From an uncultured Clostridia bacterium (lineage in GTDB: Bacteria; Bacillota; Clostridia; TANB77; CAG-508), in contig CAKOTF010000001.1 in the NCBI GenBank assembly GCA_934120045.1, positions 1 through 64,000 of the forward strand: a DNA stretch of 64,000 bases, written 5' to 3'. A program made the translations under genes and the position numbers. Below, piece by piece: positions 53,928-64,000 of this stretch. The notes below the pieces were generated by a model. The model did no database searches and was not told the DNA's origin. It saw only the letters and a program-made list of their open reading frames with translations. Numbering within the stretch: the stretch's first letter is position 1; each line of letters starts with the position of its first letter.

Positions 53928-55226
53928 ATGAAAAAACGTTTTTTTATAATTATGACATTAATTATAACTCTATTTAGTTTATATACTTTATCTTTGGCAG
54001 ATACTACAGAAAATGATTTTCAAATTTATTCATCTGGTTCTGTTTTAATTGATGCAAAAACAGGAAAGATTTTACTTCAGAAAGACATGAATAAACAACT
54101 TTATCCAGCTAGTACAACAAAAATTTTAACGGCTATCTTAGCAATAGAAAACTTAAATTTAAATTCCAAACTAACTGCTAGTCGTTCTGCAGTAATGTCA
54201 ATTCCTTCAGGATATTCAAATGCTGGAATAAAAGTAGGCGAATCTCTAAGTGTGAGTGATTTACTAGAAATGTTTTTAATACATTCAGCAAATGAAGTTG
54301 GATATATCTTTGCAGAAGAAATCTCTGGAAATATAGATAATTTCGCAAATTTAATGAACCAAAAAGCTTCTGAATTAGGTTGTACTAATACACATTTCAC
54401 TAATCCTAGTGGAATTCATGATGTTAATCATTATTCTACTGCTTATGACATGGCACTTATTGCTAAATATTGCATGCAAAATGAAACATTTAGAAATATT
54501 GTTAATAAAAAAAGTTGTAAATTTTCTGCAACAGATTTATATCCAGAAGAACGATATTTTAAGAATACAAATAGTTTATTAGATTCATCAAATAGATATT
54601 ATTATGAATATGCAATAGGAATAAAAACTGGTTTTACTACTCAAGCTAAAAATTGCTTAATAGCTGGCGCCAAAAAGGATGGAATTGAATTAATTGCTGT
54701 TATGTTAGGAGCTGAAGCAACAGAAAATGGTCAAAGTGGTCGTTATGTTGATGCAAAAAATTTTTTTGATTTTGGATTTTCAAACTATGAAATAAAACAA
54801 TTTTTAAATGAAGGAGAAAAAATTACAGAAATTGAAGTAAAAAATGCAACAAAAGAAACTAAAAATTTAAACTTAATTGCAAAAACTTCTCTTTCCACTA
54901 CATTTAAATCCGATTTTAACGTATCAGATTTACAGCCATCTATTGAAATAAATGAAAATATTACAGCGCCAATTGCCAAAGATAAAGTTTTAGGGAAAAT
55001 TTCTTATACTATTGATGGTATAATTTATGAGTCTGATTTAATCGCTGAAAATGATGTTATAAAATCGAATTTACTAGAAATAGTATTTCAAATTGTGTTT
55101 GCTTTATTTATATTAATTTTAATTGCAAAATTTCTATCACATAAATATTTTAAGAATAAAAAAATTAAATCAACTAAAAAAAGTTTAAGAAAAAATAATT
55201 CTATATATAAATTTGAACTTGAATAA
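53928..55226 (+). CDS. Serine-type D-Ala-D-Ala carboxypeptidase
   Basis: The start at ATG 53928 fits AAAGGATG. A signal peptide precedes the DD-peptidase domain: STTK (active Ser, in YPASTTKILTAI), SAN (HSANEVGYIF) and KTG (GIKTGFTTQAKNC). A C-terminal domain and one membrane helix with a basic tail follow. It trims peptidoglycan stem peptides, as DacF/DacA do in sporulating Firmicutes. Confidence 0.92.
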   Translation: MKKRFFIIMTLIITLFSLYTLSLADTTENDFQIYSSGSVLIDAKTGKILLQKDMNKQLYPASTTKILTAILAIENLNLNSKLTASRSAVMSIPSGYSNAGIKVGESLSVSDLLEMFLIHSANEVGYIFAEEISGNIDNFANLMNQKASELGCTNTHFTNPSGIHDVNHYSTAYDMALIAKYCMQNETFRNIVNKKSCKFSATDLYPEERYFKNTNSLLDSSNRYYYEYAIGIKTGFTTQAKNCLIAGAKKDGIELIAVMLGAEATENGQSGRYVDAKNFFDFGFSNYEIKQFLNEGEKITEIEVKNATKETKNLNLIAKTSLSTTFKSDFNVSDLQPSIEINENITAPIAKDKVLGKISYTIDGIIYESDLIAENDVIKSNLLEIVFQIVFALFILILIAKFLSHKYFKNKKIKSTKKSLRKNNSIYKFELE

Positions 55227-55242
55227 ACAATATATTTTATTT

Positions 55243-55268
55243 TTGTGGAGGGAATTCCCCCTCCACTT
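55243..55268. terminator. Terminator between convergent genes
   Basis: GTGGAGGG, loop AATTCC, CCCTCCAC followed by TTTTATTT, between the carboxypeptidase and LCP genes. Confidence 0.8.
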
Positions 55269-56567
55269 TTATTTATAGTCTTTTCCAATTATAATTGTAA
55301 TATCTATATTATTAGAAGTTGTAGAATTCGAAGATACAACTCCGACACCTAATAAGCTTTTTATTTGTTCTATATATTTTTCGCTAACATCTGTATTATT
55401 TATTATTGTAGTCTTTGAAATAACTCTTTCATCACTTATTTTAAGATTATATCCCTGTTCCTTCAATAGCTTTTGTGCCTTAGTTAATTTATTTTGTGAA
55501 CCTGATGCATTTATTAATGATATTTTTATTTGGCTAGTTTCATCAGTTGGAATATTAATTACTTGTCCACTATTACTTGTGTCAAAATTTTTTTCTGTTT
55601 CTTCATTTTCAGAATACAAATCTTCTAATACTTTCTGTGCTTCTGTTTTGTTTGTTAATATAAACCAATATGGTGCATACAAATTTCCTGCTTGAGTTGG
55701 TCCAACAGAGGTTCCTGGTAAAACAGCACTTTTTAAATTTTCTATATTAAAATTAATTGCATATGGAACATATGCTTTTATATTAGATATTGAAATATTT
55801 GTATCTACATATTCATATATAATATCTATTATATCCTTAATTTTAAATATATTTTTAGCTTGTAGTGTCTGCTTTGCTGTAGCCATTATAAAATTTCTCT
55901 GTGTTTTCATTCTTCCAATATCGTCAGAACCATATTCTGCAGGATAACCTGTTCCATCATCATTTTTTCTAAATCTTAATAGTTGTTCTGCATGATCTCC
56001 ATCAAGAACTTGTACACCTTTGCTTAATTCTATACTTAATCCTTGCGTATCATCATGATAATTCATATTTGTTGGAACATCAAATTCAACTCCACCTATT
56101 ACATCTACTAATTTTATTAATGCCTCATTATCTACAACCATATAATATTTTAAATCTAGTCCCGTTAGTTCATTTACTTTTTCACGTATTTTATCTATAC
56201 CTTTAGTATATAATGCATTTATCTTTTCATTTGGTCTTCCTTGTGAATGATCTTTTCCCGTATATGTGTCTCTTGGTATTGATAATAATGATGCTGTCTG
56301 ATTTTTAGGATTATATGTAGCAACCATTATTGTATCGGTAATTTTTCCACCTAGATCTGTGCTTACACCTAATAACAAAAATTGTATTGGTTCTAATTCC
56401 TCCAATGTTTCTTTATCATTTCCTACTAATGTTGCTAATAATCCTTGCATTCCACCACCATTAACATGTGATTTATACCCAAAAATTCCTATACATATTA
56501 TTAATACTATAATTATCAAAAATAATATTTTTCTTATTACTTTTAACTTCTTTTTTTTCTTTTTCAA
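55269..56567 (-). CDS. LytR-CpsA-Psr (LCP) family protein
   Basis: One N-terminal helix is followed by the LCP catalytic domain (QFLLLGVSTDLGGKITDTIMVATYN, SIPRDTYTG, INALYTKG, LLRFRKNDDG, DIGRMKTQRNFI). A C-terminal LytR_C domain follows (ISLINASGSQNKLTKAQKLL). These enzymes attach secondary polymers to peptidoglycan. 432 residues, intact. Confidence 0.92.
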   Translation of the reverse strand: MKKKKKKLKVIRKILFLIIIVLIICIGIFGYKSHVNGGGMQGLLATLVGNDKETLEELEPIQFLLLGVSTDLGGKITDTIMVATYNPKNQTASLLSIPRDTYTGKDHSQGRPNEKINALYTKGIDKIREKVNELTGLDLKYYMVVDNEALIKLVDVIGGVEFDVPTNMNYHDDTQGLSIELSKGVQVLDGDHAEQLLRFRKNDDGTGYPAEYGSDDIGRMKTQRNFIMATAKQTLQAKNIFKIKDIIDIIYEYVDTNISISNIKAYVPYAINFNIENLKSAVLPGTSVGPTQAGNLYAPYWFILTNKTEAQKVLEDLYSENEETEKNFDTSNSGQVINIPTDETSQIKISLINASGSQNKLTKAQKLLKEQGYNLKISDERVISKTTIINNTDVSEKYIEQIKSLLGVGVVSSNSTTSNNIDITIIIGKDYK

Positions 56568-56674
56568 AAAAATCCTCTCCTATATACTTTTTCCTAATAT
56601 ACTATAGCAGAATAATATCTTTATTTCAACATTTATATAAATAATTAATAAAATTTTCACAAATTATTCACATT

Positions 56675-57328
56675 TTACTTTTTAAAAACTAAATTTAATA
56701 AAATATTATTATTATAAAATATTTTCGTAATATATGATTCTGATATTGCCTTAGAAACTGTTGTATTACCTGTTATATATGTTATTGCAAATATTATTGC
56801 TAATATAATATATATAATTATAAGTGCTTTTATAATCCCATATATAATTCCACCAATTTTATTAAATTGTTTTAATATTGGTAAACTCATTATTAAATCT
56901 GCAATAATTGTTAGTAAAAATGCTAATATTCTTACAACTATAAAAATGCCTAAAAATACACATATATTAATAATTTTTATAGAAACTACCTCTGATGCTT
57001 CAATTACAATTTCATTTTTTGTTTTATTTACAGCATCATCAACATATGATTGCATATAATTCATCATTCCTTTATCTGATGAATTATCTTCTTCAGCTTC
57101 TTTATTCTCTGATGTAAGTGTATTTATTATTGATTCTTTAATTTTTTCATCAATTTCAGTATTTTTTATAATTATATTTGAAACTGGCTTATATAACATC
57201 ATTGCCAATATCAAAGAAATTATTACTGCTACCAATCCTACTGCTAATTTTACTAAACCTTTTTTATAACATATAATTATATTTAACAATATTATTGCTA
57301 TTATTATTACATCTAAAACTATTCCCAT
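56675..57328 (-). CDS. CvpA family membrane protein
   Basis: 217 residues with four hydrophobic helices and the CvpA opening (VLDVIIIAIILLNIIICYKKGLVKL). An insert of about 60 polar residues lies between helices 2 and 3. Role of the family in Firmicutes is unclear. It lies just after the DUF5711 gene on the same strand. Confidence 0.8.
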   Translation of the reverse strand: MGIVLDVIIIAIILLNIIICYKKGLVKLAVGLVAVIISLILAMMLYKPVSNIIIKNTEIDEKIKESIINTLTSENKEAEEDNSSDKGMMNYMQSYVDDAVNKTKNEIVIEASEVVSIKIINICVFLGIFIVVRILAFLLTIIADLIMSLPILKQFNKIGGIIYGIIKALIIIYIILAIIFAITYITGNTTVSKAISESYITKIFYNNNILLNLVFKK

Positions 57329-57346
57329 TTTATTACCTCCATTTTA

Positions 57347-58552
57347 TTAAAAATTTATTATAACAATACTGTCACTATACACAATAGCTGTTAAATTATC
57401 TGTCATATATACATTATTAATTTCTGAATTTGATTTATATTTCTTTATTAAAATCCCATTTGTATTAATAATATGTAATTCTGTTCCGAAATTTATTGCA
57501 ATCTTATTTTCTGAAGTTAAAATTGATTTTGCAACATTACTAGTAATATATTGCTTTATCTTATTGTTTTGAGGATTTAATATTTTTAAATATGTATCTG
57601 ATGTATATTCACCAGATGAATTCTCTTCTGCCAAAGCAATTCGATTATTTAAGTCTATTGTTACAAATGCTAATTTTTTTTCATCATATTTCACAAACTC
57701 TTTATTTTCATTTTCGAAAAATATATCAATAGAATCATTATACATGCAAATAAGTTTACTATTTTCCTGATATTTTATTTTCATTATTAATTTTCCAATT
57801 GTTGCTTCATACTTATTTATAAATGCTTTTTCTGGATTTGTTTGTGCTAAATCCATTGATACAATTTGTATACTGGATTTTATAATTATTCCAGACAAAT
57901 CCACTTCTGCAATTGCTAAATATTTACTATCTTGCGAAATGCTAACATCTACAACTCTTGCAGTACTCAAATTTGTTTTAAATATTTCCTTACCATTTTT
58001 ATCAAATACATCTACTACAGACTTATAACTTGTATTTGATATTACAACTGATAAATAACCATTTCTATTAACTTGTATTTGATTAATATTTCCTTCAATT
58101 TCATTTTCATATATTTTCTCTTTTCCTGAAATCAAATAAAACTTTTGACCATTTTTTTCACAAATTGCTAAATATCTTCCTGCTGCTGAAAACTCCGCAT
58201 TTGTAATATCTACCTCTATAGTATTTTTTTTTGTTCCTATTCTATTATAAAATTCTAATGTTTTTTTTCTTAATACACAAATATACTTATCATATGCAAA
58301 GACTTGAACATTTTCATCTTTACTTATAACTATTTTTTTTACTTTCGATTGAGAAATTTCTTTGTTGATTATATTTTCATCGCACCACATTCTAAAATTA
58401 ACATTATTGAAATACACACATGTTAGTATACAAAATACACTAGTTATTAATATAAATATAAATAATATAGTTAATTTTATTATTCTTTTTCTTCGTCGAT
58501 TCTGAAGCTCATTTGCTAAAAAATCTTTCATTTCACTTTTGTTTCCTTTCAT
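57347..58552 (-). CDS. DUF5711 family membrane-anchored beta-propeller protein
   Basis: The 401-residue protein has one N-terminal helix and a series of strand repeats (VDVFDKNGKEIF, SISQDSKYLAIAEVD, IYVCVLRKK-like) that look like a propeller. Function unknown. It probably shares a transcript with cvpA. Confidence 0.75.
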   Translation of the reverse strand: MKGNKSEMKDFLANELQNRRRKRIIKLTILFIFILITSVFCILTCVYFNNVNFRMWCDENIINKEISQSKVKKIVISKDENVQVFAYDKYICVLRKKTLEFYNRIGTKKNTIEVDITNAEFSAAGRYLAICEKNGQKFYLISGKEKIYENEIEGNINQIQVNRNGYLSVVISNTSYKSVVDVFDKNGKEIFKTNLSTARVVDVSISQDSKYLAIAEVDLSGIIIKSSIQIVSMDLAQTNPEKAFINKYEATIGKLIMKIKYQENSKLICMYNDSIDIFFENENKEFVKYDEKKLAFVTIDLNNRIALAEENSSGEYTSDTYLKILNPQNNKIKQYITSNVAKSILTSENKIAINFGTELHIINTNGILIKKYKSNSEINNVYMTDNLTAIVYSDSIVIINF

Positions 58553-58621
58553 TTTAATACCATTAGTTTATCACAATCCATACTATTTTTACAATATAAT
58601 TGTCAAATTTTATTTTTCTAA

Positions 58622-59638
58622 TCATTTCAACTTATATTGTAGTCTAAGAATAATTATCATTTGTAATATTCCAATATATCCAAATATAGGATATATCAAA
58701 TTCACTAATTTTGAAAAGCCAAAATTACTAACAATCAAACTTGTTATACACATAAATAGAACAAGTTGTGGATAACTATTTTGGTCTCTGTTCATATTTT
58801 GAATAAAACCTATTCCAACAGAAATTGCTGTTGTAAAAATAGATGCAAGTATTATAAAGGCATATATCTTTTTATAATTAATAAAATAATTGCTAATTAC
58901 ATATACAACTGGCATTTCTTGATTTTCCAATTCTGATATATCTACTTTAGTTAACAAAAAAAATATTGCTATTGACAATATTAGTATTATTTCTGTTGAC
59001 AATATAGATATATATTTTATATTTTTCTGTGTTTTTACTTGTTTTTTTAATGATATTAATACTGGAATTAATAAAATTAAATTATAACTAGTGTAAGTTA
59101 TCATACTTAATATCCAATTATTTTTTTGTTCATTAAACTCTATAAATTTTAATTCTGTAATATTTTGAATTCCTATAAAAGATATAAAAATAATCAAAAA
59201 TGGAACAATAAAATCACTTACTTTTAAAACACCTTTTACATTAGAAAAAAATACAATTGCACATAATATATCTAAAATAATACTTCCTATCATTTTATTT
59301 AATCCTATTTCTTGTTCAAAGTATGCTCCAAAACCAGCTACCATTATAAAAAAAGAAATCAATAATAATACATTAATTATAAAAAAAATAAATTTTTTTA
59401 TTTTTTTATTTTTTATAAATAAACTTAAAAAATCCTCATAATTATATATTTCATTTTGGCAAATGATTTTTAAAATTATATATATATATATTCCAATTAT
59501 TATACTCATTAATAATATTCCATATATTCCATTTTTTCCGCATGAATAAAAAAACGAAAAAATTTCTTGACCTGATGCAAAACCTGCTCCAACTAATGCT
59601 CCAATTATTACTAATACTATTGAAATTATTTCTTTCAT
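58622..59638 (-). CDS. YkvI family transporter-like membrane protein
   Basis: The 338-residue protein has ten predicted helices and the YkvI opening, LVIIGALVGAGFASGQEIF with a broken first helix as in LeuT-fold transporters. Substrate unknown. Chromosomal and intact. Confidence 0.8.
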   Translation of the reverse strand: MKEIISIVLVIIGALVGAGFASGQEIFSFFYSCGKNGIYGILLMSIIIGIYIYIILKIICQNEIYNYEDFLSLFIKNKKIKKFIFFIINVLLLISFFIMVAGFGAYFEQEIGLNKMIGSIILDILCAIVFFSNVKGVLKVSDFIVPFLIIFISFIGIQNITELKFIEFNEQKNNWILSMITYTSYNLILLIPVLISLKKQVKTQKNIKYISILSTEIILILSIAIFFLLTKVDISELENQEMPVVYVISNYFINYKKIYAFIILASIFTTAISVGIGFIQNMNRDQNSYPQLVLFMCITSLIVSNFGFSKLVNLIYPIFGYIGILQMIIILRLQYKLK

Positions 59639-59696
59639 AATTGGTCTCCTTTCAATATATAATATATTAAAAGCCTTGTATTTTTATACAAAAAAT

Positions 59697-59732
59697 TAAA
59701 GCTTCTAACCATTTTAATAGTTAAAAGCTTTT
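59697..59732. terminator. Hairpin after the Gld-like operon
   Basis: AAAGCTTCTAAC and GTTAAAAGCTTT form an imperfect stem next to the stop codon of the gldG-like gene, with A/T runs on both sides. Confidence 0.65.
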
Positions 59733-59737
59733 CTACT

Positions 59738-61186
59738 TTATCTCTTTCTTTTTCTAATAATCCATACAATAATTCCTATGATAATTAATATTACCGGTAC
59801 ACTAAATATAATCATTTTTATTATTGAATTTTGTTGTGCCGTAACTGTATATGTTTCTGAATCATCATCTTTTCTTATTGTTATTGTATTTGTTCTTTCT
59901 GTTAAATGTGAAATTGAATTTAATATGATATCTTTATTATTATATAAATCAACTGCATACATATAATATTGATTATTAACTGGTATTTGTAAATCCATAG
60001 CACTAACTTCACTTGAGTAGATTATTAGTTCTGTCGAAATATCATCAGATATCTTTTTAGTAACATCTGCCCCAACTATAGACGTTTCTTCTTCCCTATC
60101 TTGTTCTGTCCTTGAATATGATTGTATATCAAAATTTGTTCTAACAAAAGATGTCGAACTTGTAGAAGCTATTTTTTCATACGTTACTCCTAATTCATCT
60201 AACTTATCATCATCCTGAAATTTTATACTTCCAGCATCTATAAAACACATCTTCATTGACATATTTATATTCTTCATAAAATTAGCTGAAACATCTGCTA
60301 TTACAAATTCTGGTGCATTTTGTAGCATTTTAGATGTATCTTGTTCAAATACTACTCCAAAATCAATTGATATACCATATTCTGCAAGTATTGCATCCAA
60401 ATTAGGTGTTTCAATGTTTAAAACATTCTGAGATGTCAACATCATTATTTTTCCACCATTTCTAATATATTCTAATATTTTATCTTTTTCTAATTCATTT
60501 AAATCTTCTTTTAATGTTGGAATTATTAAGCAACTACAATCTTCTGGCACTGCTCCTGACGTTAAAATATCTAAATATTTAATTTCATTTGATTCATCTT
60601 GTAATTTTTGAATTACACTTGATAACGTTTGTTCAGCTTGATAATATGATTTGCTATTAAAAATATATATTACTGGTTTTTGATCCATTGAAAGTTCAAC
60701 TATAGCATTTGTTATTGCTTCTTCGGTTAAGTCAATTTGTTTATATGTAGAGTAATCATATGTTGATAAATCATTTGTAGTTAATGTTTTTTCTTTTTCT
60801 CCTTCTTTTACCACAATCAACATATCTGTATCACTTAAATTATATTTTGTTTTTAAATCTATTCTTGATGATAAATCTGAAATTTCTTCAATACTTATTC
60901 TACTATTTAATACTGTATATTTTCTGGCATAATCTATCAAATAAGTATAATTTTCTGCATTTATTAATTGTATTGTTACATCTTGATCTAAGTCTTTTAA
61001 TTTTGTTTTTGTTTCATCAGATAATGAATATAATTTTTTTTCTGTAAAGTCTAAGTTTTCTACATTTATTTTTTCTACTAACATATTCAAGCCAATATAA
61101 CAAGCAATTACTAGTAAAACTAACAATAATGTTGTAGTTCCTTTTATTAGCCATTTGTTTTTTATGATTTCTAAAAACTTTTTCAA
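59738..61186 (-). CDS. GldG-like ABC export accessory protein
   Basis: 482 residues with one helix at each end and a large outer domain (KLKDLDQDVTIQLINAENYTYL, then VIYIFNSKS and GGKIMMLTSQNVLNIETPNLD). This is the ABC-type GldG/auxiliary domain. It is the last gene of a three-gene exporter operon. Confidence 0.85.
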   Translation of the reverse strand: MKKFLEIIKNKWLIKGTTTLLLVLLVIACYIGLNMLVEKINVENLDFTEKKLYSLSDETKTKLKDLDQDVTIQLINAENYTYLIDYARKYTVLNSRISIEEISDLSSRIDLKTKYNLSDTDMLIVVKEGEKEKTLTTNDLSTYDYSTYKQIDLTEEAITNAIVELSMDQKPVIYIFNSKSYYQAEQTLSSVIQKLQDESNEIKYLDILTSGAVPEDCSCLIIPTLKEDLNELEKDKILEYIRNGGKIMMLTSQNVLNIETPNLDAILAEYGISIDFGVVFEQDTSKMLQNAPEFVIADVSANFMKNINMSMKMCFIDAGSIKFQDDDKLDELGVTYEKIASTSSTSFVRTNFDIQSYSRTEQDREEETSIVGADVTKKISDDISTELIIYSSEVSAMDLQIPVNNQYYMYAVDLYNNKDIILNSISHLTERTNTITIRKDDDSETYTVTAQQNSIIKMIIFSVPVILIIIGIIVWIIRKRKR

Positions 61187-61207
61187 TTTTCTTTTTCCCT
61201 TTCTTAA

Positions 61208-61891
61208 TTATTTTACTAATTTACGTCTTTGCATTACAATTATTGTAAATGATATAAACATTGCAGTAAATGATATTAATCCAATAACTTCCTTTAATGA
61301 AATTACACCTCTTGAAAAATAACTATAAAAATTCATTATAGATAAATTCTCAAAAATACTATTAAGATCTTGTATAAATAATGTCATTACTAAAAATGCA
61401 ATTGTTATTATTCCAGCAATAATTTGATTTTCTGTAATGCTTGATGCAAACATTCCTATTGAAATTGCTGCTGCACTTACTAGTATAAATCCTAACATAT
61501 GTACTAATACAGCTAATATATTAGGTTTACCAAAGAATTTTACAATAAAAAAATACATAAATGATGCTAATAATGTTACTATTATCACACACATTGCTGC
61601 CAAAAACTTTCCTAATACAACTCCAACCATACTTACTGGTGATGTTAATATTAATTGTTCTGTTCCTGTTTTTCTTTCTTCAGCAAACATTCTCATCGTC
61701 AATATTGGTGCAATAATTATCAAACCATATAATGCTGTATAATAATATAACGCTCCTAAATCAACACTTGCATTATTAATTGCTGTTAAATAGAAAAATA
61801 CACTAAATACAAACAAAAATATTCCTATTACAACATATCCTATAGGAGATAAAAAGTAACTTTTAAACTCTTTTTTTAAAACTGCAAACAT
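61208..61891 (-). CDS. ABC-2 type permease, GldF-like
   Basis: 227 residues with six helices and the motifs YYTALYGLIIIAPILTMRMFAEERKTGTEQLILTSPVS. The start codon overlaps the stop of the ATPase gene by one base. Membrane part of the Gld-like exporter. Confidence 0.88.
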   Translation of the reverse strand: MFAVLKKEFKSYFLSPIGYVVIGIFLFVFSVFFYLTAINNASVDLGALYYYTALYGLIIIAPILTMRMFAEERKTGTEQLILTSPVSMVGVVLGKFLAAMCVIIVTLLASFMYFFIVKFFGKPNILAVLVHMLGFILVSAAAISIGMFASSITENQIIAGIITIAFLVMTLFIQDLNSIFENLSIMNFYSYFSRGVISLKEVIGLISFTAMFISFTIIVMQRRKLVK

Positions 61892-62952
61892 TATTCTTCC
61901 TCCTTTTTATTTTCTATTTTATCATTCTCTTCTTCACTTTTATCTTCTGTTTTATTTTCTTCTATAACTTGTTCTTCAGAACCTTGTGTATTAGTTTCTT
62001 CTGGCACTTTATTTTCTGTTGAATCATTTATTAATTTCATAAAGGCTTCTTCTAATGTTGTATCTGCTTTTTTCATTTCAAATATTGTTATTCCTTCTTT
62101 TGCAAATACCTCAAATATCTCTTTTCTTAAGTCTATATCTTTTTCACCTTTTATTATATATTTTTTTGTTTTATCATCATTTTCACTAACTAATTCAATA
62201 TCAGTAACATCATTTAATTTTTCTTTAACATTATCCATCTTATTCTCTAAGTCTTCAACTGTAACATATACTGCATTATTTTGAATAACTTTATTTTCAA
62301 GGTTTTCTGGTGTATCTATTGCTATAATTTTTCCTTTGTTTATAATTATTACTCTGTTACATATTTGACTTACTTCCGATAAAATATGAGAACTTAAAAT
62401 TACTGTATGTTTTTTTCCTAATTCTTTTATCAATGATCTAATTTCCGTTACTTGTTTTGGATCCAATCCAACTGTTGGCTCATCAAGAATTATTACTTTT
62501 GGATCTCCAACTAATGCCCCAGCCATACTAACTCTTTGTTTATATCCTCTTGATAGGTTTTTGGTCAATTTATTTTGAACGTCTATTAATCCTGTCTCGC
62601 TTAAAACTTTATTTACCTCTTCTCTTTTTATCTTTTTAGTACAACCTTTTAAATCTGCCATATATGAAACAAACTCTTTTACTGTTAAATCACTATATAA
62701 TGGAACTCCTTCTGGCATATATCCAATTTGTTTCTTAGCTTTTTTGGGTTTTTTAGATATATCATATCCATCAACAATAATCCTTCCTTCTGAAGGTTCT
62801 ATAAAACCTGTTATCATATTCATTGTAGTACTTTTTCCAGCACCATTTGGACCTAGAAATCCAACAATTTCTCCTTCATCAATTTCAAAATTTATACCAT
62901 CTACGGCCGTAAAATTTCCATATCTTTTTGTAATATTTTCTACTTGAATCAC
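61891..62952 (-). CDS. ABC transporter ATPase, GldA-like
   Basis: I chose GTG 62952, with AGGAGG nine bases upstream, over an ATG 13 codons earlier. Walker A GPNGAGKST, signature LSRGYKQRVSMA, Walker B VIILDEPTVGLD. The C-terminus carries an acidic tail of about 45 residues that is not part of the ATPase fold. Operon with the permease and GldG-like protein. Confidence 0.9.
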   Translation of the reverse strand: MIQVENITKRYGNFTAVDGINFEIDEGEIVGFLGPNGAGKSTTMNMITGFIEPSEGRIIVDGYDISKKPKKAKKQIGYMPEGVPLYSDLTVKEFVSYMADLKGCTKKIKREEVNKVLSETGLIDVQNKLTKNLSRGYKQRVSMAGALVGDPKVIILDEPTVGLDPKQVTEIRSLIKELGKKHTVILSSHILSEVSQICNRVIIINKGKIIAIDTPENLENKVIQNNAVYVTVEDLENKMDNVKEKLNDVTDIELVSENDDKTKKYIIKGEKDIDLRKEIFEVFAKEGITIFEMKKADTTLEEAFMKLINDSTENKVPEETNTQGSEEQVIEENKTEDKSEEENDKIENKKEEE

Positions 62953-63011
62953 AAATTTTTTCCTCCTATTTTTCTTAAATATTTTGTTCAAAAATGTTAT
63001 TTCCCTAAAAA

Positions 63012-63044
63012 AATAATATAAGTCCTTATTTCGAACTTATATTA
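63012..63044 (-). terminator. Hairpin after the pilin-like gene
   Basis: ATAATATAAGT and ACTTATATTAT form a stem around an 11-base loop, upstream of the ABC operon and downstream of the pilin-like gene. Confidence 0.55.
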
Positions 63045-63073
63045 TCATTTGCTTTTTATTTTGTAAATATATT

Positions 63074-63607
63074 TCACCGAATTTTCACATTTTCTTTTTG
63101 TATACAACTTGTATCATTTTCTTTGCCTCTAACTACATCCCTAACTTGATCTAACACATAATACATTTTTCCATCATATTCATATCCATCAACAATAATT
63201 GCTATTTGACTTTTTACATCAACAATATAGTCATTTTCTACTCCTGATATTTGCAAATCTTCAAATTCATTTTTTCCAAAATACCTGTATTTACTAATAT
63301 CTGTATCTATATCCATTATATTTTCTTTAATTTCTTCTAATTGTCGTCTTAATATGCTTGATTTACTTTCAGGAACCATTATTCCTATTGCTGTTATCTC
63401 ACTATATGGCATATCACAATATTTTTCATACCATACATTAACATTTGATTGCATTATTTCTAATTCTTTCTTTAATCTTTCAAATTTACTGTTTTTTATA
63501 GAATCTATACCAGTTCTTGTAATCATACTTGATAATATTATTAAAATGATAATAGTTATAACTAAAGATATCATTGTAATACCTTTTTCATTACTAAATT
63601 GTTTCAT
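63074..63607 (-). CDS. Type IV pilin-like prepilin protein
   Basis: ATG 63607 is chosen because AAGGAGG lies nine bases upstream. The N-terminus has a prepilin cleavage site and helix (NEKGITMISLVITIIILIIL, with G before I-T-M). A soluble domain with no known match follows. It stands alone, so its partner machinery is elsewhere. 177 residues. Confidence 0.75.
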   Translation of the reverse strand: MKQFSNEKGITMISLVITIIILIILSSMITRTGIDSIKNSKFERLKKELEIMQSNVNVWYEKYCDMPYSEITAIGIMVPESKSSILRRQLEEIKENIMDIDTDISKYRYFGKNEFEDLQISGVENDYIVDVKSQIAIIVDGYEYDGKMYYVLDQVRDVVRGKENDTSCIQKENVKIR

Positions 63608-63691
63608 ATAAAAGATTTCCTCCTTTGTATTATTATACTTATAATATAACAATTTTTTTAGAAAATCAATGTTCATTTAAATATTTTTTAA

Positions 63692-64000
63692 CTATTCAAT
63701 TCCTAAATATTCATTATACGTAACTTCTCTATCAATAACCTTATCAGCTTTTATATCAATAATTCTATTTGCAACTGTTTGTGTTAATTGATGATCATGT
63801 GATGTAAATAAAATATTTCCCTTAAATTTGCTCATTCCATCATTCACAGATGTAATACTTTCCATATCTAAATGGTTTGTTGGTTCGTCAAATATTAAAA
63901 AATTTGCACCTGATAACATCATTTTTGCAAGTACACATCTTACTTTTTCTCCACCTGATATAACTCTTGCTTGTTTTAATGATTCATCACCTGAAAATAA
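63692..64000 (-). CDS. ybiT: ABC-F family ATPase, YbiT type (C-terminal part)
   Basis: The gene runs off the right edge. Visible are the second signature motif (VISGGEKVRCVLAKMML), Walker B FLIFDEPTNHLDMES and the switch SHDHQLTQTVANRI. The extended MMLSGANFLIFDEP and TYNEYLGIE resemble YbiT. ABC-F proteins act on the ribosome E site. Confidence 0.85.
   Translation of the reverse strand, partial: LFSGDESLKQARVISGGEKVRCVLAKMMLSGANFLIFDEPTNHLDMESITSVNDGMSKFKGNILFTSHDHQLTQTVANRIIDIKADKVIDREVTYNEYLGIE

Overview
The window comes from a very AT-rich member of the Clostridia (Bacillota), probably an uncultured gut lineage. Supporting signs are the base composition, strong AGGAGG ribosome sites, DUF6512 and DUF6514 family genes, a YbiT-type ABC-F protein and a Spo0A-like regulator. 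Chromosomal DNA lies at both ends: topA and two small genes on the left (1-3.9 kb), and comEA, a D,D-carboxypeptidase, an LCP protein, CvpA, a Gld-like ABC exporter, a pilin-like protein and ybiT on the right (52.9-64 kb).

Between them is an integrated conjugative element of about 46.4 kb (roughly 4195-50600), inserted in the initiator tRNA-fMet gene. It is bounded by 215-bp near-identical direct repeats that begin at the anticodon stem. The left part of the element, on the plus strand, holds a type IV secretion set: pilin, PrgI, VirB4, VirB6-like, M23 peptidase, sortase, a thioester/Cna-B adhesin and a VirD4 coupling protein. It also holds SpoVG, RusA-like and S1-domain proteins. The middle, mostly on the minus strand, carries a BcrAB-type ABC exporter, a Spo0A-like regulator, an ECF sigma/anti-sigma pair and a DNA-processing operon (CHC2 primase-like, ArdC-like, PcfJ, PcfK, SSB, a bS6 paralogue, an SbcC-like ATPase). 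The right part is accessory: LytTR regulator, a broken caspase-like protein, a sigma factor fused to an ectodomain, a c-di-GMP riboswitch and a second tyrosine recombinase. It ends in a Tn916-like control and integration module (repressor, sigma-like, HTH_16, Xis, Int). I found no canonical relaxase.

The main discovery is in the element's reading frames. Seven genes are broken at eleven places, and every break is one extra C directly before a glycine GGN codon, giving an in-frame CGG. In the AT-rich genes of the element I found almost no other in-frame CGG. The chromosomal genes here show no such breaks. This looks either like +1 recoding at CGGN or like a very specific mutational or sequencing artefact.

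A second unusual pattern is a pair of GC-richer genes for small secreted proteins (24478-24948 and 44591-45052). Each is framed by its own perfect 14-bp inverted repeat, in the order promoter, repeat, gene, repeat, terminator. A third point is a ClpB-type AAA+ ATPase fused to an FtsH-type M41 protease, just outside the right end of the element.
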